64,000 nt of DNA from Moringa oleifera (Eukaryota > Streptophyta > Magnoliopsida > Brassicales > Moringaceae): positions 3,951,001-4,015,000 of the forward strand of contig JAJFZO010000028.1 of the NCBI GenBank assembly GCA_021397835.1, given 5' to 3'. Position 1 is the stretch's first letter. Each line of letters starts with the position of its first letter. The notes under the pieces were generated by a model. The model made no database searches. It saw only the letters and a program-made list of their open reading frames with translations, and had not been told where the DNA came from. Position numbers and translations under genes: made by a program. This document shows positions 1 through 11,354 of the stretch, in pieces.

Positions 1-386
1 AAATAAAATAAAACAAAAATTAGTTTTCTTGTGTTTAGTTCATAAAAAATAAGGGACAAAATTAGTTAGAATAAGTCTAAAAGATTAGTATACTTTTTGA
101 TTAAATTAATTATAAATTAATTAATATTTTTATAATTAAATTTTTATTAAAAAATATTAATTAATAAATATTTTATAATAATAATTTGTTATAAAAATAA
201 TTTTAACTATATAAAATTTTAATAATAATTTTTATTTTTAAGTATTAATATTATGAAAAATAATATTAATATTAATTAATATTTTAATAATGATAATATA
301 ATATTTCATGCTTTTTCTCTTTCTCTTTTTTCTTTGTAAATTTGTGAAAAAATATGAAGAGAAAATAGAATTGTAAAGTTGTTATA

Positions 387-391
<5 letters not shown>
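1..391. other. AT-rich intergenic DNA
   Basis: The stretch is almost entirely A and T, with short runs of TTAATATT-like words. No gene, tRNA or recognisable transposon domain is visible. A 66-residue open frame across the AT repeat on the minus strand is low-complexity and not a credible gene. Confidence 0.7.

Positions 392-429
<38 letters not shown>
392..429. repeat. (AT)n microsatellite
   Basis: About 19 uninterrupted AT dinucleotides follow a CAT and precede a GAGG. It is a simple sequence repeat and probably length-polymorphic. Confidence 0.95.
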
Positions 430-432
<3 letters not shown>

Positions 433-810
433 GTGGTAATTTAACAATTTTTTCAAGGGTATAATGAGAATAAAAAAATTGCAACTAATTTTTATTTTAA
501 TGGAATAGCTATTCTGATTGTTCACTTCGAAATTTTATTTTGGATTTCAAAGAATAAGAGCCTATAAAAAAATTATAATTTTTTGGTAAAACGTGAACCA
601 AACATCGAAAAAGTAATTTCATTTGTGATAAGATAGGAAAAAAATTTGCATTCCTACGAACTAAACAAGCTATAAGTCTTTAGATTCTAATTCAAGTATT
701 ATATATATGTTTTCTTTGCCCAAACTTGACTGTAGCTCATAGAATTAATGGTTTAAATTACCCTTTATTTTTTATCATAGAATTTTTTTCAAACTCGATG
801 TTAAATCTCT

Positions 811-1006
811 ACTTTGAATAATTGGGTTCATCTCGTCAGTAACTAAATCAACCTTATACTCAATTTTCCTTTCAAATGATCGAGGTTAATATTTTAATTG
901 TAAGATCATTTTGAATAGTTAGGATCAACTCGTTAGCCATTAAATCAGCCTTATACTTAAGTATTTCCCTTCACATAATCATTATTAATATTTTAACCAT
1001 AAGATC
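811..1006. repeat. Imperfect ~97-bp tandem duplication
   Basis: Two adjacent units begin near 811 (ACTTTGAATAATTGGG) and 908 (ATTTTGAATAGTTAGG). They share the same word order: a CTCGT segment, AACTAAATCAACCTTATACT-like text, a CCTTTCA or CCTTCAC segment, TTAATATTTTAA, and a closing TAAGATC. They differ at many positions, so the duplication is old. The flanking 430-810 and 1,007-1,480 hold no gene I can support. Confidence 0.7.
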
Positions 1007-1489
1007 GTATCTAATGTTCAGCAAATGATTGGGATTTGCCCTTCATTATTAAGATCAAGTTTAGAAACTCATTTCTTCCTAGTCAAGTATTGCCTTTTGA
1101 ATCATATATTTTGATTGATCAGGCTTTGAATAAGTTGTGTCTTAACTTGATAAAGGCTTAAAATGATTAGGGTTAGCACCAAGCATTCCTCTTGCCTTTC
1201 AAATCTGATCTACCTCGAGATCACTAGGAATCTGATGTCACTTGTTGATGTGCACTGCATCATAAATAGAACCCTTAATAAAATGGCTAACAATCAATCT
1301 CTGTAGTATTAAATGGGTAAACCATTTTTAACCCTTTTTTTCTTTTTCTTTTATTTTATTTATTTTTTTAAAGCTTTTACTTTTTATAGTTTTAGATAAC
1401 TACTGGACATTTTGGATCATGTGATATCTTCTCTATGAAGCCAAGAAATGTGAGGCTTGGACATTCAAGTTGAGAAAATGCAAGCTACA

Positions 1490-1915
1490 CTTGAATATTT
1501 TTAATACCCATATTTCTTGAGTTAATGTTGAGAAGGATGATGCACTTAACTACAATGCTGCCGTGGAGAGGATGCGTGATCCAAGACTAAAGAGTTTAAG
1601 GGTTCAAATGCAAGCTCATTGAAGTGGTGAAAAAGTTAGCCTTTGTAGGGGATGAGCTTTCATCCCTCCAGATTGACTTTAATGTCCGCTTAGCGGCCAC
1701 CCTTGTTGAGGTTGTGGAAGCTTATAAAGAATTTAAATAATGTCTAGAAGAGAAAGAAGCTTGTATCAGGGAGATTTATATTGTTGTCTTGTAAGACATG
1801 AAGAAACATCTCCTCTTAGAACACCTTGAGTGGAACCCCTCCTTTATTAATCGAATGGACAAGGAGGTTATTCACCTTCTAAGGCCACTACTCAAGTGTC
1901 AAGTGATGTAATAGC
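1490..1915 (+). pseudogene. Decayed coding remnant, unidentified (transposon-like)
   Basis: Reading + strand from about 1,690 to 1,890 gives a long frame broken by two stops. It carries peptides such as ATLVEVVEAYKEFK, CLEEKEACIRE and DMKKHLLLEHLEWNPSF, which look like real coiled-coil protein rather than chance. Upstream, 1,490-1,640 reads as NYNAAVERMRDPRLKSL in another frame. The composition is charged and helical, like the poorly characterised proteins carried by plant retroelements. I cannot name a family. It is clearly non-functional because of the stops and frame changes. Confidence 0.45.
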
Positions 1916-2109
1916 AAAGGGATGCCCACCAAGCAAGCATAAGACTTTGTTATTGTACTTTACACTTTCTCTAGTGTGACTTTGTTATCCATAATAAAAT
2001 TACCTTTACAAACCGTATCACATCTTTACAAGCTTCCTTTTACTTTTATGCCCTATCTTTTCATTTGAAACTTAGCTAAAGCTAAGATCTTGCTTTTCAA
2101 TGAACTTAG

Positions 2110-2660
2110 TTGTTTTTCTTTAGCACTTTATCTTTTATTCCTTTGTGTTTTGCCCTTTACGGCTCATTGTTTAACCTTTTAGCCATCATGGTTAGGCCTT
2201 TATTGGCATTTGTAGTTTGCCTTTAGGCCTACTTGGTTTTGCCCTTACTGATCTTCATTGTTTGTTTCTTAGCCTTCTAATTTGGCCTTTTTTGGCATTC
2301 ACGATTTGACCTTTATTAGGCTTTGCAGTTGGCCTTTTGACCTTCATAGTTTGGCTTTTATTAGCCTTCATAGTTTGGCCTTTATTAGCCCATGTAGCCT
2401 CTTAACTTTTATGATTTGGCATTTGTTGAATTTCATGGTTTGGGTCATGGCACCTTAATGCCATAACTGCTATCTTTTTTCTCTTAGCATTTTTTTAGGT
2501 GCCTTCATGGTTTGCCTTTTTTGGGCTTAACAGTTTGACTCTTTGGGATTTGGCTCTTTCTAACGTTTGTCATTCACCTTTTTAAAGCTTTTGCGGTTTG
2601 CCCTTTGGTGCTTCATAATTTAGTGCCATAACTACCATCTTTTCTCTTAGTGTCTTTTTG
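2110..2660. repeat. Degenerate short tandem repeat (about 24-28 bp words)
   Basis: The words TTCATAGTTTGGC, TTTGCCTTT and TTTATTAGCC recur at irregular 24-30 bp spacing. The best pair is near 2,342-2,395, where a 26-bp unit is repeated almost exactly. A longer segment, beginning GCCATAACTGCTATC near 2,459, recurs near 2,622 as GCCATAACTACCATC. No open reading frame spans the region. Confidence 0.6.
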
Positions 2661-2759
2661 ATGCTTTTGTATTTTTTCTTCTTTGTCCTTTTTCCAATCT
2701 TTTTTTTTTCACTGATAAAATGCATAATAGTCATATATATTATATTTTCTCATATTTTT

Positions 2760-3900
2760 GTTGGTTGTAAATGATTAAATCTTGGATTTTGACTATATTT
2801 TATATTTAGTAGGGTGGATTAAGGAACTTAACTAAGACGGAGTCAAATTCATTATTTGAAGATGAAAAGTTGGATTCTTAAGAGATGTGGATAAACTAGA
2901 AAATGTCTTTGGATAAGGCGTTAGCACACCCAATTGCATTGAAATTTCACCGGATCAAGATTTTATCTTTTATTTAAAAAATAATTGTAAAATTTTATCT
3001 TTATCTTATCTTTAAGAGTCCTAGTTAAAATAGGTTATTATGTTTAAGGATTATTATATAAAAAAGAGGTAGTTCCTTCAAAGGAGCATCCAAAGTTTAT
3101 TTTTACCTTCCTCTTTTCTTAGGTCTTTTTCTTTCATGGACTGCTAAACATCTCTTCTGGTCAAAGGATAATTAAGGGTTCGATTCGTCAAGAATTGTGA
3201 GATTTAACTGATTTTATTTGTTATTTTATTTTTTTGTTGTTTATTTATCTTTTGTACTTATTGAAAATATTATTTTGGTTGTAACAAAAAGAGCCCTTTG
3301 TTTAATCATCAAAATAATAGATTACTAATTAAAACTTTAAATCCATAATTGTTTAAATGTTCTAATATAGGTAGTAAATAACATAATTGGTTGCAAAAAA
3401 AGTTTTTCTATTTATGTTATGAAGATATATAATTTAGTTTAAATAAACCTATATGTGTGTTTATTAGCTAAGATTGGTAGTTTATTTAAATCTTAATGCT
3501 GTTGGTAAATTAAATTCTAAGATTGTATCTAGAGTTATTTATTAATAAGAAAAATAATCAGATATTATATCTTGGTTATCAATGAAGTAAAGAGAAATAA
3601 GTTCTTAAGTGGTACCAACAACCATAACCAATTCAGTGAAAATTAAAAGATTTTTATCTTTACATCAATGATCAATTCCTAAATTAAAACTAAAATTATT
3701 CCTTTGACTGGATATTCTATTACATTGATTTTTTTATTATTTTTATTTTATCTACTTTTAATTCTCCAACATCTTTTTCTTTTATTTTATTTTGTGAAAA
3801 ATAAATTTAACCAATCTCTATGGAAACGACTTTGCTCATCTATACTACAAGTTTAATTTTTTTAGAAAAAATTTAATTTATTGGTCTCGATAACCAACAG
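2760..3900. repeat. Possible solo LTR or LTR fragment
   Basis: No coding frame is present. A TATA-like word (TATATAAAAAAG) near 3,055 is followed by a pyrimidine-rich leader. Near 3,810-3,835 is a CTCTATGGAAACGACTTTGC-like segment, resembling the CTGTGGAtaCGACnCT text near the ends of many plant Ty3/gypsy Tat-type LTRs. I could not define both ends or a target duplication, so the call is tentative. It may relate to the gypsy element at 4,080-9,335 or be an independent insertion. Confidence 0.3.
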
Positions 3901-4099
3901 TTACCTCTTTATTTAGCGAGATTGCTCTATCATTCCTTGACTCTTATGTTATAGAATCTCGCCACTCATTGCTAGTATGTAGTAGACCTCACCCTTGCTT
4001 GTTTTTTGTACTCATCAATAAGGTCCAAGTTAGCGTAAAGTTTATTCTCATTACTTTCTTCATTGCAGGGTTATAATGGTAGGAGTGCATCTCGATCTT

Positions 4100-4630
4100 T
4101 ATTAGCATAATTAATTTAGTGTTGAAGGCGAGGAAAAATGGGTCTCTCTCATCGCAATCCTACTTGCTATTTTATGAACACAAAGAATAACGCAGGGTTC
4201 TTCTACCAAGTCCCTTTGGCATTGTCTAGCCTTATTTTAAAGACTTGGAAGATAATTTTATTAGTGACCTGCACATGTCCATTTGCCTGTGAATGCCTAT
4301 CACTATATACCTAAGCTTAATTTATCGTTCCTTTTAATTTTTAATGAAATTTGTTGCTTAAAATTGAGTTTCATTATCATTGACCGTTACTTGGTATGCC
4401 AAATCTACACATGATGGACTTTTAAATGAAATCCCATACTTTATGGACGCTAATGATTGATATCACTTTTGACTTTATCCATTTAGTAAAAGAATCAAGT
4501 ACCACCACCATGAATTTCTTTTACCCTGTGCCCATCGAGAATGGTCCTAGTAGATCCATCCTTTATGCGCAAAAAGCCATGGGATTTCCATTAGATTAAT
4601 TAGCATGATTGGGACATTGACAAGTGGTGC
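4100..4630 (-). pseudogene. Ty3/gypsy integrase core remnant
   Basis: In shifting minus-strand frames the translation contains pieces matching plant gypsy integrases. They include a KFMVVVLDSFTKWIK-like strand (here KRNSWWWYLI and neighbours in alternate frames), a FGIP-then-NDNETQF segment, an HRQMDMC segment equivalent to AHPQANGQ, and a downstream TPF-like end. The conserved order around the D,D-35-E core is recognisable. Stops and indels are frequent and no catalytic protein could be made. This is the last domain of the element, as expected for the Ty3 order. Confidence 0.75.
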
Positions 4631-4919
4631 ATGTTCTTTTACTCTTCTAAGACTAAGTAGTGGAGAAGTGGGAGAGTGAAATATCTTTTATAAAGTTATC
4701 CATCCATTAGAATGAATTTAGATGATGGCACTCAAATCTTTTTCACTTTTATATTGTTCGGGGAAACTCCCTGTCTTTTATGAATTGATGAAATGGTGTT
4801 ATCTAAATTTTTAATGCCTTTACAAGTATGAGACTCAGCTTTTTTATGCTCAGGACTTTAAAATTTCCATCATCACGTCTTTGATATGGTCGATTTTCAA
4901 CACCGCTAAGTTTTTTTTA

Positions 4920-5270
4920 AAGAATCAACCTATGCATTCTCTTCCTTTCCTATCTATCTGATGTTGAACTTTTCAAATTCTTTGATGAGATCTTTGGCTT
5001 TCTCCAAGTACCTACGTATCTTTTTCTCTTAGGCTTCATGTTCCCCTAACATCTGTTTTACCACCAGCTGAGAGTCACTATTAACTTTGGTATTACTTAC
5101 TTGTAATTTTGGCCCTAGTTAGAGGCCTACAAGAAACGCATTTTATTTTGCTCCATTGTTGAAGGTCAGGAAACTCCAACTTTGTAGTGTAATGATACTT
5201 GATTCCCTCAGGGCCTTTTAAAAGGATTCTCACTTTGCTTCCTACTTTTCTTGTCGCTTCGTCAACCTAC
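4920..5270 (-). pseudogene. Ty3/gypsy RNase H remnant
   Basis: Minus-strand translation gives GPEGIKYHYTTKLEFP, then a NNGAEYEAL-like segment in another frame, then an SDSQLVVKQMLG-like segment and KYLEKAKDLIKEF. These are the landmarks of plant gypsy RNase H (the NNxAEYEAL helix and the SDSxL strand). The frame is broken several times. It sits between the RT and integrase remnants, as in intact elements. Confidence 0.75.
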
Positions 5271-5538
5271 AATTATCATAGATAATAGTGATGCTCTTCT
5301 TAGACATTTTGTACCCTTTTAAATCCCTTCACTAGCTTTTGCTTTGACTCGCCTTAGTAGTTTTGGTTGTTATGGATCAACTACGATACATTTGGTAATA
5401 AAATATGCCAACACATGGGCTTTAATGATTATCCTTGGCTTATATTGGATGTTGAATTCCCTCAGTTCTACTAATTATTTACAACATTCTCCTAGAGCCT
5501 TCCAATCTGTTGAGGATTTAAGTAGAAGCTGGTTTATA

Positions 5539-6062
5539 TTAATGATAATAGTCTGCTTGAAAGTATGGTCTTAATTTTTTAGCTGCCATTACGAACGCAG
5601 AAAGGTATTTCTCCAAATTAAGATATTTGAGTTTAGGTGCACTGGTTTTTAATTTTGGTCTTTTATTCTTTACAAGATGATACTTACCACCTTCTCTGCC
5701 ACCAATAGGTATAAGTATAAATTCTTTTATGGTTTTAGCCTTCAAAAAGCGACAAGCTTTGGAATAAATTTTTTAATTACTTGAAGGCTTTTTAACACCA
5801 TGGTGTCCTTCACTGACCTTCTAATCTTGAAAAATGGGAGATGATGCTTTGCAAACTTAAAAACAAATCTACTTAAAGCGACTGACCTTTTAACTAGCCA
5901 TTCCACCTCTTTGATAGTCTTAGGGATTTTCATTTTAATAATCAGTTGATTTTCTCTGAGTTGGCATTGATTTCTTTTTAGGTGACTATGAACCCTAACC
6001 ATTTTCCTAATATCACCATGAAGACACGTTTGGTTGGGTTCAACTTCATTTTGTACTCCCAT
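5539..6062 (-). pseudogene. Ty3/gypsy RT thumb / connection domain remnant
   Basis: Two minus-strand frames carry recognisable text. At 5,742-6,062 there is PKTIKEVEWLVKRSVALSRFV followed by HLPFFKIRRS, matching the IKEVQRLTGRIAALSRF...LPFFKILR segment after the RT fingers and palm of plant gypsy polyproteins. At 5,539-5,745 there is NLEKYLSAFVMAAKKLRPYFQA, equivalent to the LEKLALALVxAARKLRPYFQAH segment that leads into RNase H. The junction between them contains a frameshift. Confidence 0.85.
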
Positions 6063-6129
6063 AAAGAGTTGAAAATGTTATTCTACATCCTTAATGTGTT
6101 ATGTCTTTTTTTTTTTTTTTTTTTTTGCT

Positions 6130-6640
6130 TTTCACAATGAGGTCATCCACATATGCTTATACTTCCACATATGCTTATACTTTTTGCCCTAATTAGTGAT
6201 TGAAGATTTTGCTAACCAACTTTTGGTATGTAGGGCCTATACTTTTTAACTTGAAAGGCATGACCTTGTAATAATAAGTGTCCATATTAGTAATAAATGA
6301 GGTTTTTTCGTTTTTTGGGTGCATCCTTATTTAGTTAACCAAAAAAAGAATCAATGAAGCTAGGCATATGATGCTAGAGGTAATTTTAACTAATTGATCA
6401 ATCGTAATAAAGGATAATTATCCTTGCGGAATGCCTTGTTGAAATTGATGAAATTAACGCACATACACCATTATTCATTAGTCTTCTTCACCATCACAAT
6501 GTTGATGAACCGCTTTGGTACTACACCTCCTTTATAAAGCCCACTTCTAATGGTGCCTCCACTTCTTTCCTAATGGCTTACAAGATATCTCCATAAAAGG
6601 TCATCTTTTTTCTACTTGACCAACCTACTTGATGGGTTAA
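6130..6640 (-). pseudogene. Ty3/gypsy reverse transcriptase remnant
   Basis: Minus-strand reading gives EVEAPLEVGFIKEV, then text equivalent to VMVKKTNGKWCMCVDFxxLNKA, HMPSFIDSFFG (equivalent to MLSFIDAFSGYNQI), a YYYKVMPFGLKNA-like segment, and a degraded YVDDxIVKSK catalytic segment near 6,130-6,170. The order and spacing are those of the RT palm. Stops in every frame show that it is inactive. A T-homopolymer near 6,103-6,126 lies at the end of the catalytic segment. Confidence 0.85.
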
Positions 6641-7079
6641 TGTAAAGTTAATGCATCACCACTTTCGATCTTATCCTTGGCATTTTAACCATTATCCAAG
6701 CAAATACATCAATATTACTTTGTAAAAATTTTAAACTCGTCATGTTTTTGCCATTCGAGTTCCATATTAATCCTACTAACTTGGTTTGATTCTTCTTTGA
6801 TCTAAATCTACTCAAGCTAATCTATAGTTTTTGTATTGAACATTTGTTCTTTATCTCACTGATCAAGGTTTATTTAGCATGTTAACTTCGATTTACCTTT
6901 TAGCGAGGTGACAAAGCATTGTTATGTGATCTACTAATCACCTTTGAGGGTTGCGATCTCATCAAGTGTCAAGAAATTCATGGCCAAATTATATGCGAAT
7001 ATGATGGCTTTTAGAGCATTAAAATAGGGTTAACCTATCAATATGTTGTAGGCTGACAAGGCCTTGATCATTATGAAGT

Positions 7080-7380
7080 TAACTATCATAGTTTTTTGTT
7101 CTAGTTTAGTATCGGCCGTGATTGATAGGGTGATGATTCCTTCTACCAAAACATTATGCCCCCTAAATGTCAAAAAAGGTGTGTTAAGAAATTTCAGTTT
7201 GTCAGAAAGTTAGTTTGATTTAATGAACACTTGAAAGTAGATAATATTAGGGGGGCTTCCACTATAAACCAAAAGTCACGTTGCATTTTTGTTAGCCAGT
7301 TTCATGATGAACAATTGTGCATCATGGTAAGGAGTTATGACTCTTTCCTTATCATTGTTATCAAAAGTTACACATTCATC
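7080..7380 (-). pseudogene. Ty3/gypsy aspartic protease remnant
   Basis: The minus strand reads DECVTFDNNDKERVITPYHDAQ, LFIMKLANKNAT, a stop, and then LLVYSGSPPNIIYFQVF. This matches plant gypsy proteases of the type HxDALVVTLxIANYxVxRxLVDNGSSADILF, with the catalytic DNGSS replaced here by YSGSP. Loss of the catalytic aspartate and the internal stop make it non-functional. Confidence 0.75.
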
Positions 7381-7679
7381 AACTTTTGGACATTTTTTTA
7401 ACTTTTAAAGCCTCTTTTTTCAAATGTATCCTCTCTTTTTTTTGGCATATGCCATTCTCCTCAAGGAAATTTCTTTGCTTAATATGACTCCACAAGTGAT
7501 AAGATTATCATCCAGACTACTCATGATCATGAAGATGTCTTCAATGTTGGTTTCATCAACAATTGTAACGAGTTTTACTCTTGCAATTGTTCGTTGGGCA
7601 CTACACTCTCTCTCTTTCTTTTTTTTTTCCTTTGTCCTTTTTCTTCATGCTAGCCTCATACTTCATTTCCTAAGCTTGT

Positions 7680-8610
7680 CAATGTACCTAGAAAAGCATC
7701 CTCATCAGATAAGGTTTTCTATTTCCTCCTTGAGTTAGTGGCATTCTTTAATATTATGCTCATGATCCTAATGAAAATCATAGCATTTGTTGCGATTTCA
7801 CTTCGTTAGGTCAGTATACATGCACTCTGGCCACTTAACTTAAGAATTACCTTTTATTTTGCATTAATATACCTTTTAATCATATTTAGGGGGTTATACC
7901 TCCGCTCATCTTCATCATGTCAATAGCTTCCTCTCAGGCTTTCTCTACGTGACTGCTTGTCTTTATTCCTTCCTCTTTTCCTTTCCTGAGAGGAGGAAGT
8001 GAGAGGTGCCTTAACTTCTCCACCCTTCTTAGCTTTTATAAGATTTGAAATTTGTTGTTGAACCTTTAATTTATGTTTGTTTTCCTCTTCCTTGTTTTTG
8101 TACTTTCATATTTTAAAGAGTAGCTTCTTGAAGCTTTTTAGTATTTTTTGACTCAAGCCATTATCAAATGCGCCTACTAACAAACCCTCTTTGGCCGCCA
8201 ACATTGCTACTTCTTGGTTTATTTCCTTTATTTCTAACTCATTATGGTAAACTGTTTTAAAAAAATAGTGGAAAAATGACTTTCTTGGCAACTACTTAAC
8301 ATTAAATGAGCTGGTGGTGTCTTGCTTCCTTACCAAGCTGCTTGTAAACCTTCGTAGAAGTATTTGCTAAAAGTTTCAAATGAATAAATAGAATTAATTT
8401 TAAGAGAAGTGTACCATTACTTTGCTTCTTTTACTAAGGTGATAAGAAATGCATGACATTTCATTACATTAGACAATCCCTATAGGTTTGCCATTGTGGT
8501 TAACTTTTCTATGTGATCCTTCGAATTGTCTTGCCTATTGAAGCTTTCAATTTATGGAGCCTTGAACTTAAGAGGAAAATGAGCGGTTAAGATGCTCGCT
8601 ACTACAAGAA
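7680..8610 (-). pseudogene. Ty3/gypsy gag remnant
   Basis: At 8,106-8,291 an open minus-strand frame encodes ELEIKEINQEVAMLAAKEGL, matching the gag capsid helix with L-N-x-x-V-A-x-x-A-x-x-x-G-L. Near 7,730-7,800 the frame reads KCYDFH, stop, DHEHNIKECH, equivalent to the YCxFHxDxGHxTEEC zinc motif at the gag C-terminus. Upstream minus-strand sequence to about 9,300 probably holds the gag N-terminus, but I see no firm landmark there. A plus-strand open frame at 9,031-9,312 lies antisense to this region. Confidence 0.75.
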
Positions 8611-9339
8611 ACACCTAATGGCTGGGTGATACTCCCAATTCTTAAGGTCATCCTTATTAAGCTAGGTGTTTATGAGAAATTTCAACTGCTTTTGTATCTC
8701 GCCCATCCCTTCATTGGGCTAGTGGGACATGTAGGAACACTTGTTGACCACTTTTTTTCCTTTAGCTTACTTTACCAAGTGTCATGTCTTCTCTATCTTT
8801 TTCATGGTTAGTCATCCTAGGCTACTTCGTCAATTACTTCGAGTGCCTTTGAAATAGTTGGTTTGTGTACTAGGGGTTGTGGTGATGCTAGACGCCTTAT
8901 AATTATTGCTTGTGGATAAAATCTTGTACAATATTAATGAGTTAAACCATTATTTAACTAAAGGCAGCTAGAGTGTCGACTTGAGGTTAAGATAAATAAG
9001 GATAATGTAATATAGGGCCCATTAATAACAATGATGGATCGACTAACATGCCACTCAATGGCAAAGGTGGAACCATGTAATGCATGGCAGGCTAATGATA
9101 ATATGCACCCACAAAAAGTGATAAGTGGTGGAGTCTATAATGAAGTTATCGTTAACAATGATAAGGATATCACCAAGGGTTATGTCACTAGTTTGCATGA
9201 TGGTTTAGGTAACCTTAGTGAGTTCAGTAGGCACTTGTGGTGCACTGGATTTCAAGATTATCTGGAATTTAGTTATTTGAACAAATTTCAAGGCCATGAC
9301 TTTTCATTATGATCACTACAAATGGCGCCAATGATGCTG

Positions 9340-9946
9340 CTAAAAAAAAAAAGCTAGTGTTTAGATCCTAACATATGGGTAGAAATCTCTTAGTGATATA
9401 ATAATTGAAGAATTTTGGAAGGAGAAAGTAAGATTAAAGGATTGTGTTTACATAATTGAGTTAGAGGACACTTTCATCATTTGGTCTTGCTGACTTACTT
9501 TATAGATAAGATAATTGATCTCCAAATCTTCTAACAACATTCTCCTTGTTTAGTGCTAAATATGTGGGATGTAACTGCCAATTACGTTGAAGCAAGCTTG
9601 TTAAATTGACATTTAACTTTCTATCATGTTGACATCTCCATAACTTTTTTTTACAAATGATCACTTTGTTAGCAATGAGTATGTCTCCTTAAAAAAAAAC
9701 TCCTTCAACTATTAGGTCTTCCTAATCGAATGCTGACAATCTTTTAGACCTTGAAGTAAATCTTATTTAGGTTAATGGAATTTAGGCTTACCAGTTTTAA
9801 TTTATATTGTTTCTATTTAAAAATAAATAAACAAGAATGCAACAAATTTTCTTCTATAATTAAAGGAATGAAATCTAAGGTTATCCTTCAAACGTCATTC
9901 ATACAGGTTCTCATATTTTAAAAGAAAAACTCAATAATTAATTTTT
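9340..9946. other. Spacer, possible 5' LTR of the gypsy element
   Basis: The stretch follows the GGCGCC leader of the minus-strand gypsy element, so it is where its 5' LTR should lie. No matching copy was found left of 4,080, and LTR ends could not be defined. No coding frame is visible. A short A-run occurs near 9,342 and another near 9,692. Confidence 0.4.
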
Positions 9947-10430
9947 AGGTAAATATCCCAAGAAACTTTAATATTTATCTTATATTACAAATCATACTTT
10001 TATATTTAAATAGTGACAAATGGAATATCGATTATCAATTTGGTTTAAATCGAATATTGTTAAAAGTTTGACATATAGTTTTTCATAGATGTAAAAAAAT
10101 ATTTAAAGTATCATCGTTTCATAATTTTTTGAGTATTGAAAATATATTTCGTTGAATTTACAATGCCAAAATTTTTTAAAAATAGCATAATTACTTAAAA
10201 AATTATGAAACTTTTTTTGTGACAGTAAATATTTTTTGTATCTATAAAAAATTTCAAGTCAAAATTTGTTATACAAAATCTTTAATTTGAATACTCTTAA
10301 TTTTTTAATTTTTAATAAATTTTAATTTAAACTAAATTAATATATTAAAATTTGGTTTGTCACTTTTTAAATATAAGAGTTTTGATTAGTAATACAGGGT
10401 AAATATCAAAGTTTTATGTGACCTTTATCC
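9947..10430. mobile_element. Palindromic MULE-like element, copy 1
   Basis: The left end (AGGTAAATATCCC...) and the reverse complement of the right end (AGGATAAAGGTCACAT...) match for more than 100 bp, sharing TTAATATTTATCTTATATTAC-like text and a GTGACAAA word. The element is 484 bp. It is flanked by TTAATTTTT on the left (9,938-9,946) and TTAATTTTG on the right (10,431-10,439), a 9-bp target duplication with one mismatch. Long inverted repeats plus 9-bp duplications are typical of Mutator-like elements. No transposase is encoded. Confidence 0.8.
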
Positions 10431-10439
10431 TTAATTTTG

Positions 10440-11040
10440 TGTATCAACTTCTAAACTCTCATTACTGGGCTATTTATTTGTTTTCACAATTTAATATTTT
10501 GTTAGCACCAAATTTTGAAATATTTCATTTACAATTACTTCAACTTTTTCCTTATGAATAAAAAAAATTACTTCATAATGATGATCATTTTAGATAATCT
10601 GATAATCAACTCCTAAGAGGTGATCATAAGTTAGGATTTTTTAATAATTTTAAAAAAAAATCAACAAATTTAAGTGAGATATTTTAAAAGTTAATATTAA
10701 AAGTTTTAAACACTGAGAGACATAAATATTTGAGTAATAAAATTCTTCAATAGAACTTTTTAATTTCTCATTTGATTTGAATTTGAATGATTTTTTAATT
10801 TTCAATTAGAACCAATTGGATTAGTAATTTGAATAAATTTCAACATGAAGCAAATCAAAACTAAAGAAAAAATTAAATTGGTTGGAACCATAATTAATAA
10901 ATTCATTTGTTTCCTGATGTAATAGATTTTTTTCTCATCCTTATTAATTATATTCTTTGATTATGAAAAGATTAATAAAAATAAATCAGGAAAGTACAAA
11001 GGGGAAAAAAATTATTAAGAAAAGAAGCACATGAAACAGT
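10440..11040. other. AT-rich spacer upstream of the mTERF gene
   Basis: No open reading frame, tRNA or repeat domain is recognisable. Base composition becomes more balanced from about 11,040, where the probable leader of the mTERF gene begins. Confidence 0.6.
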
Positions 11041-11354
11041 TAAGCTACGACGAAGAAGGCTAGAACCCTTCTCAATCACTTGCAAACTCTTTCTGCTACT
11101 GACCCTTCTTCACCCAATACTCCGAACATGGGACATGGCTGCCACTGAATCAGCACAAGAACAGCTGACCCAGCAGCTTAAGCTATAAGTCTTACCAAGT
11201 AGACAGCAGACCCAATCAACCCATCAAAACCAGGTAAGAGGCTAGGAAGAGAAAAAGAAAAAGCTAGTCTTTGTGTTCATTTAGATTATATTCAAAATTT
11301 ATTCTTCTTGCATTCTCCATCAATAACTTAATTCCGTTGATCGTCGAAAAAGTT
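11041..11354 (+). promoter_or_regulatory. Probable 5' leader and promoter-proximal region of the mTERF gene
   Basis: Composition rises sharply in G+C compared with the AT-rich flank. No in-frame ATG precedes 11,355 in the mTERF frame. ATGs in other frames occur here, for example near 11,127 and 11,133 (AACATGGGACATGG). A transcription start cannot be placed from sequence alone. An open frame continues upstream to about 11,271 in phase with the CDS, but only from a TTG codon. Confidence 0.4.

Larger units (their letters stand above)
4080..9335 (-). mobile_element. Degenerate Ty3/gypsy retrotransposon (gag-PR-RT-RH-INT)
   Basis: Read on the minus strand from high to low coordinates, the segment shows gag, aspartic protease, reverse transcriptase, RNase H and integrase remnants in the order diagnostic of Ty3/gypsy elements (integrase last). 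At 9,311-9,335 the minus strand reads CATTGGCGCCATTTGTAG, matching the conserved leader just inside the 5' LTR of many plant gypsy elements. Every domain carries many stops and frameshifts, so the element is dead. I could not align two LTRs. The plausible 5' LTR lies in 9,340-9,900 and the 3' LTR would lie left of 4,080. Individual domains are listed separately. Confidence 0.85.

Noticed and set aside
284..484. 66-codon frame over the AT microsatellite
   Set aside because: It is low-complexity (IY)n and K/E repeats arising from the microsatellite and pyrimidine runs.
9031..9312. 93-codon open frame on the plus strand
   Set aside because: It lies antisense to the gag leader region of the minus-strand gypsy element and shows no domain.
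11271..11354. N-terminal 28-residue extension of the mTERF protein
   Set aside because: The extension begins at TTG, not ATG. The first ATG in frame is at 11,355.
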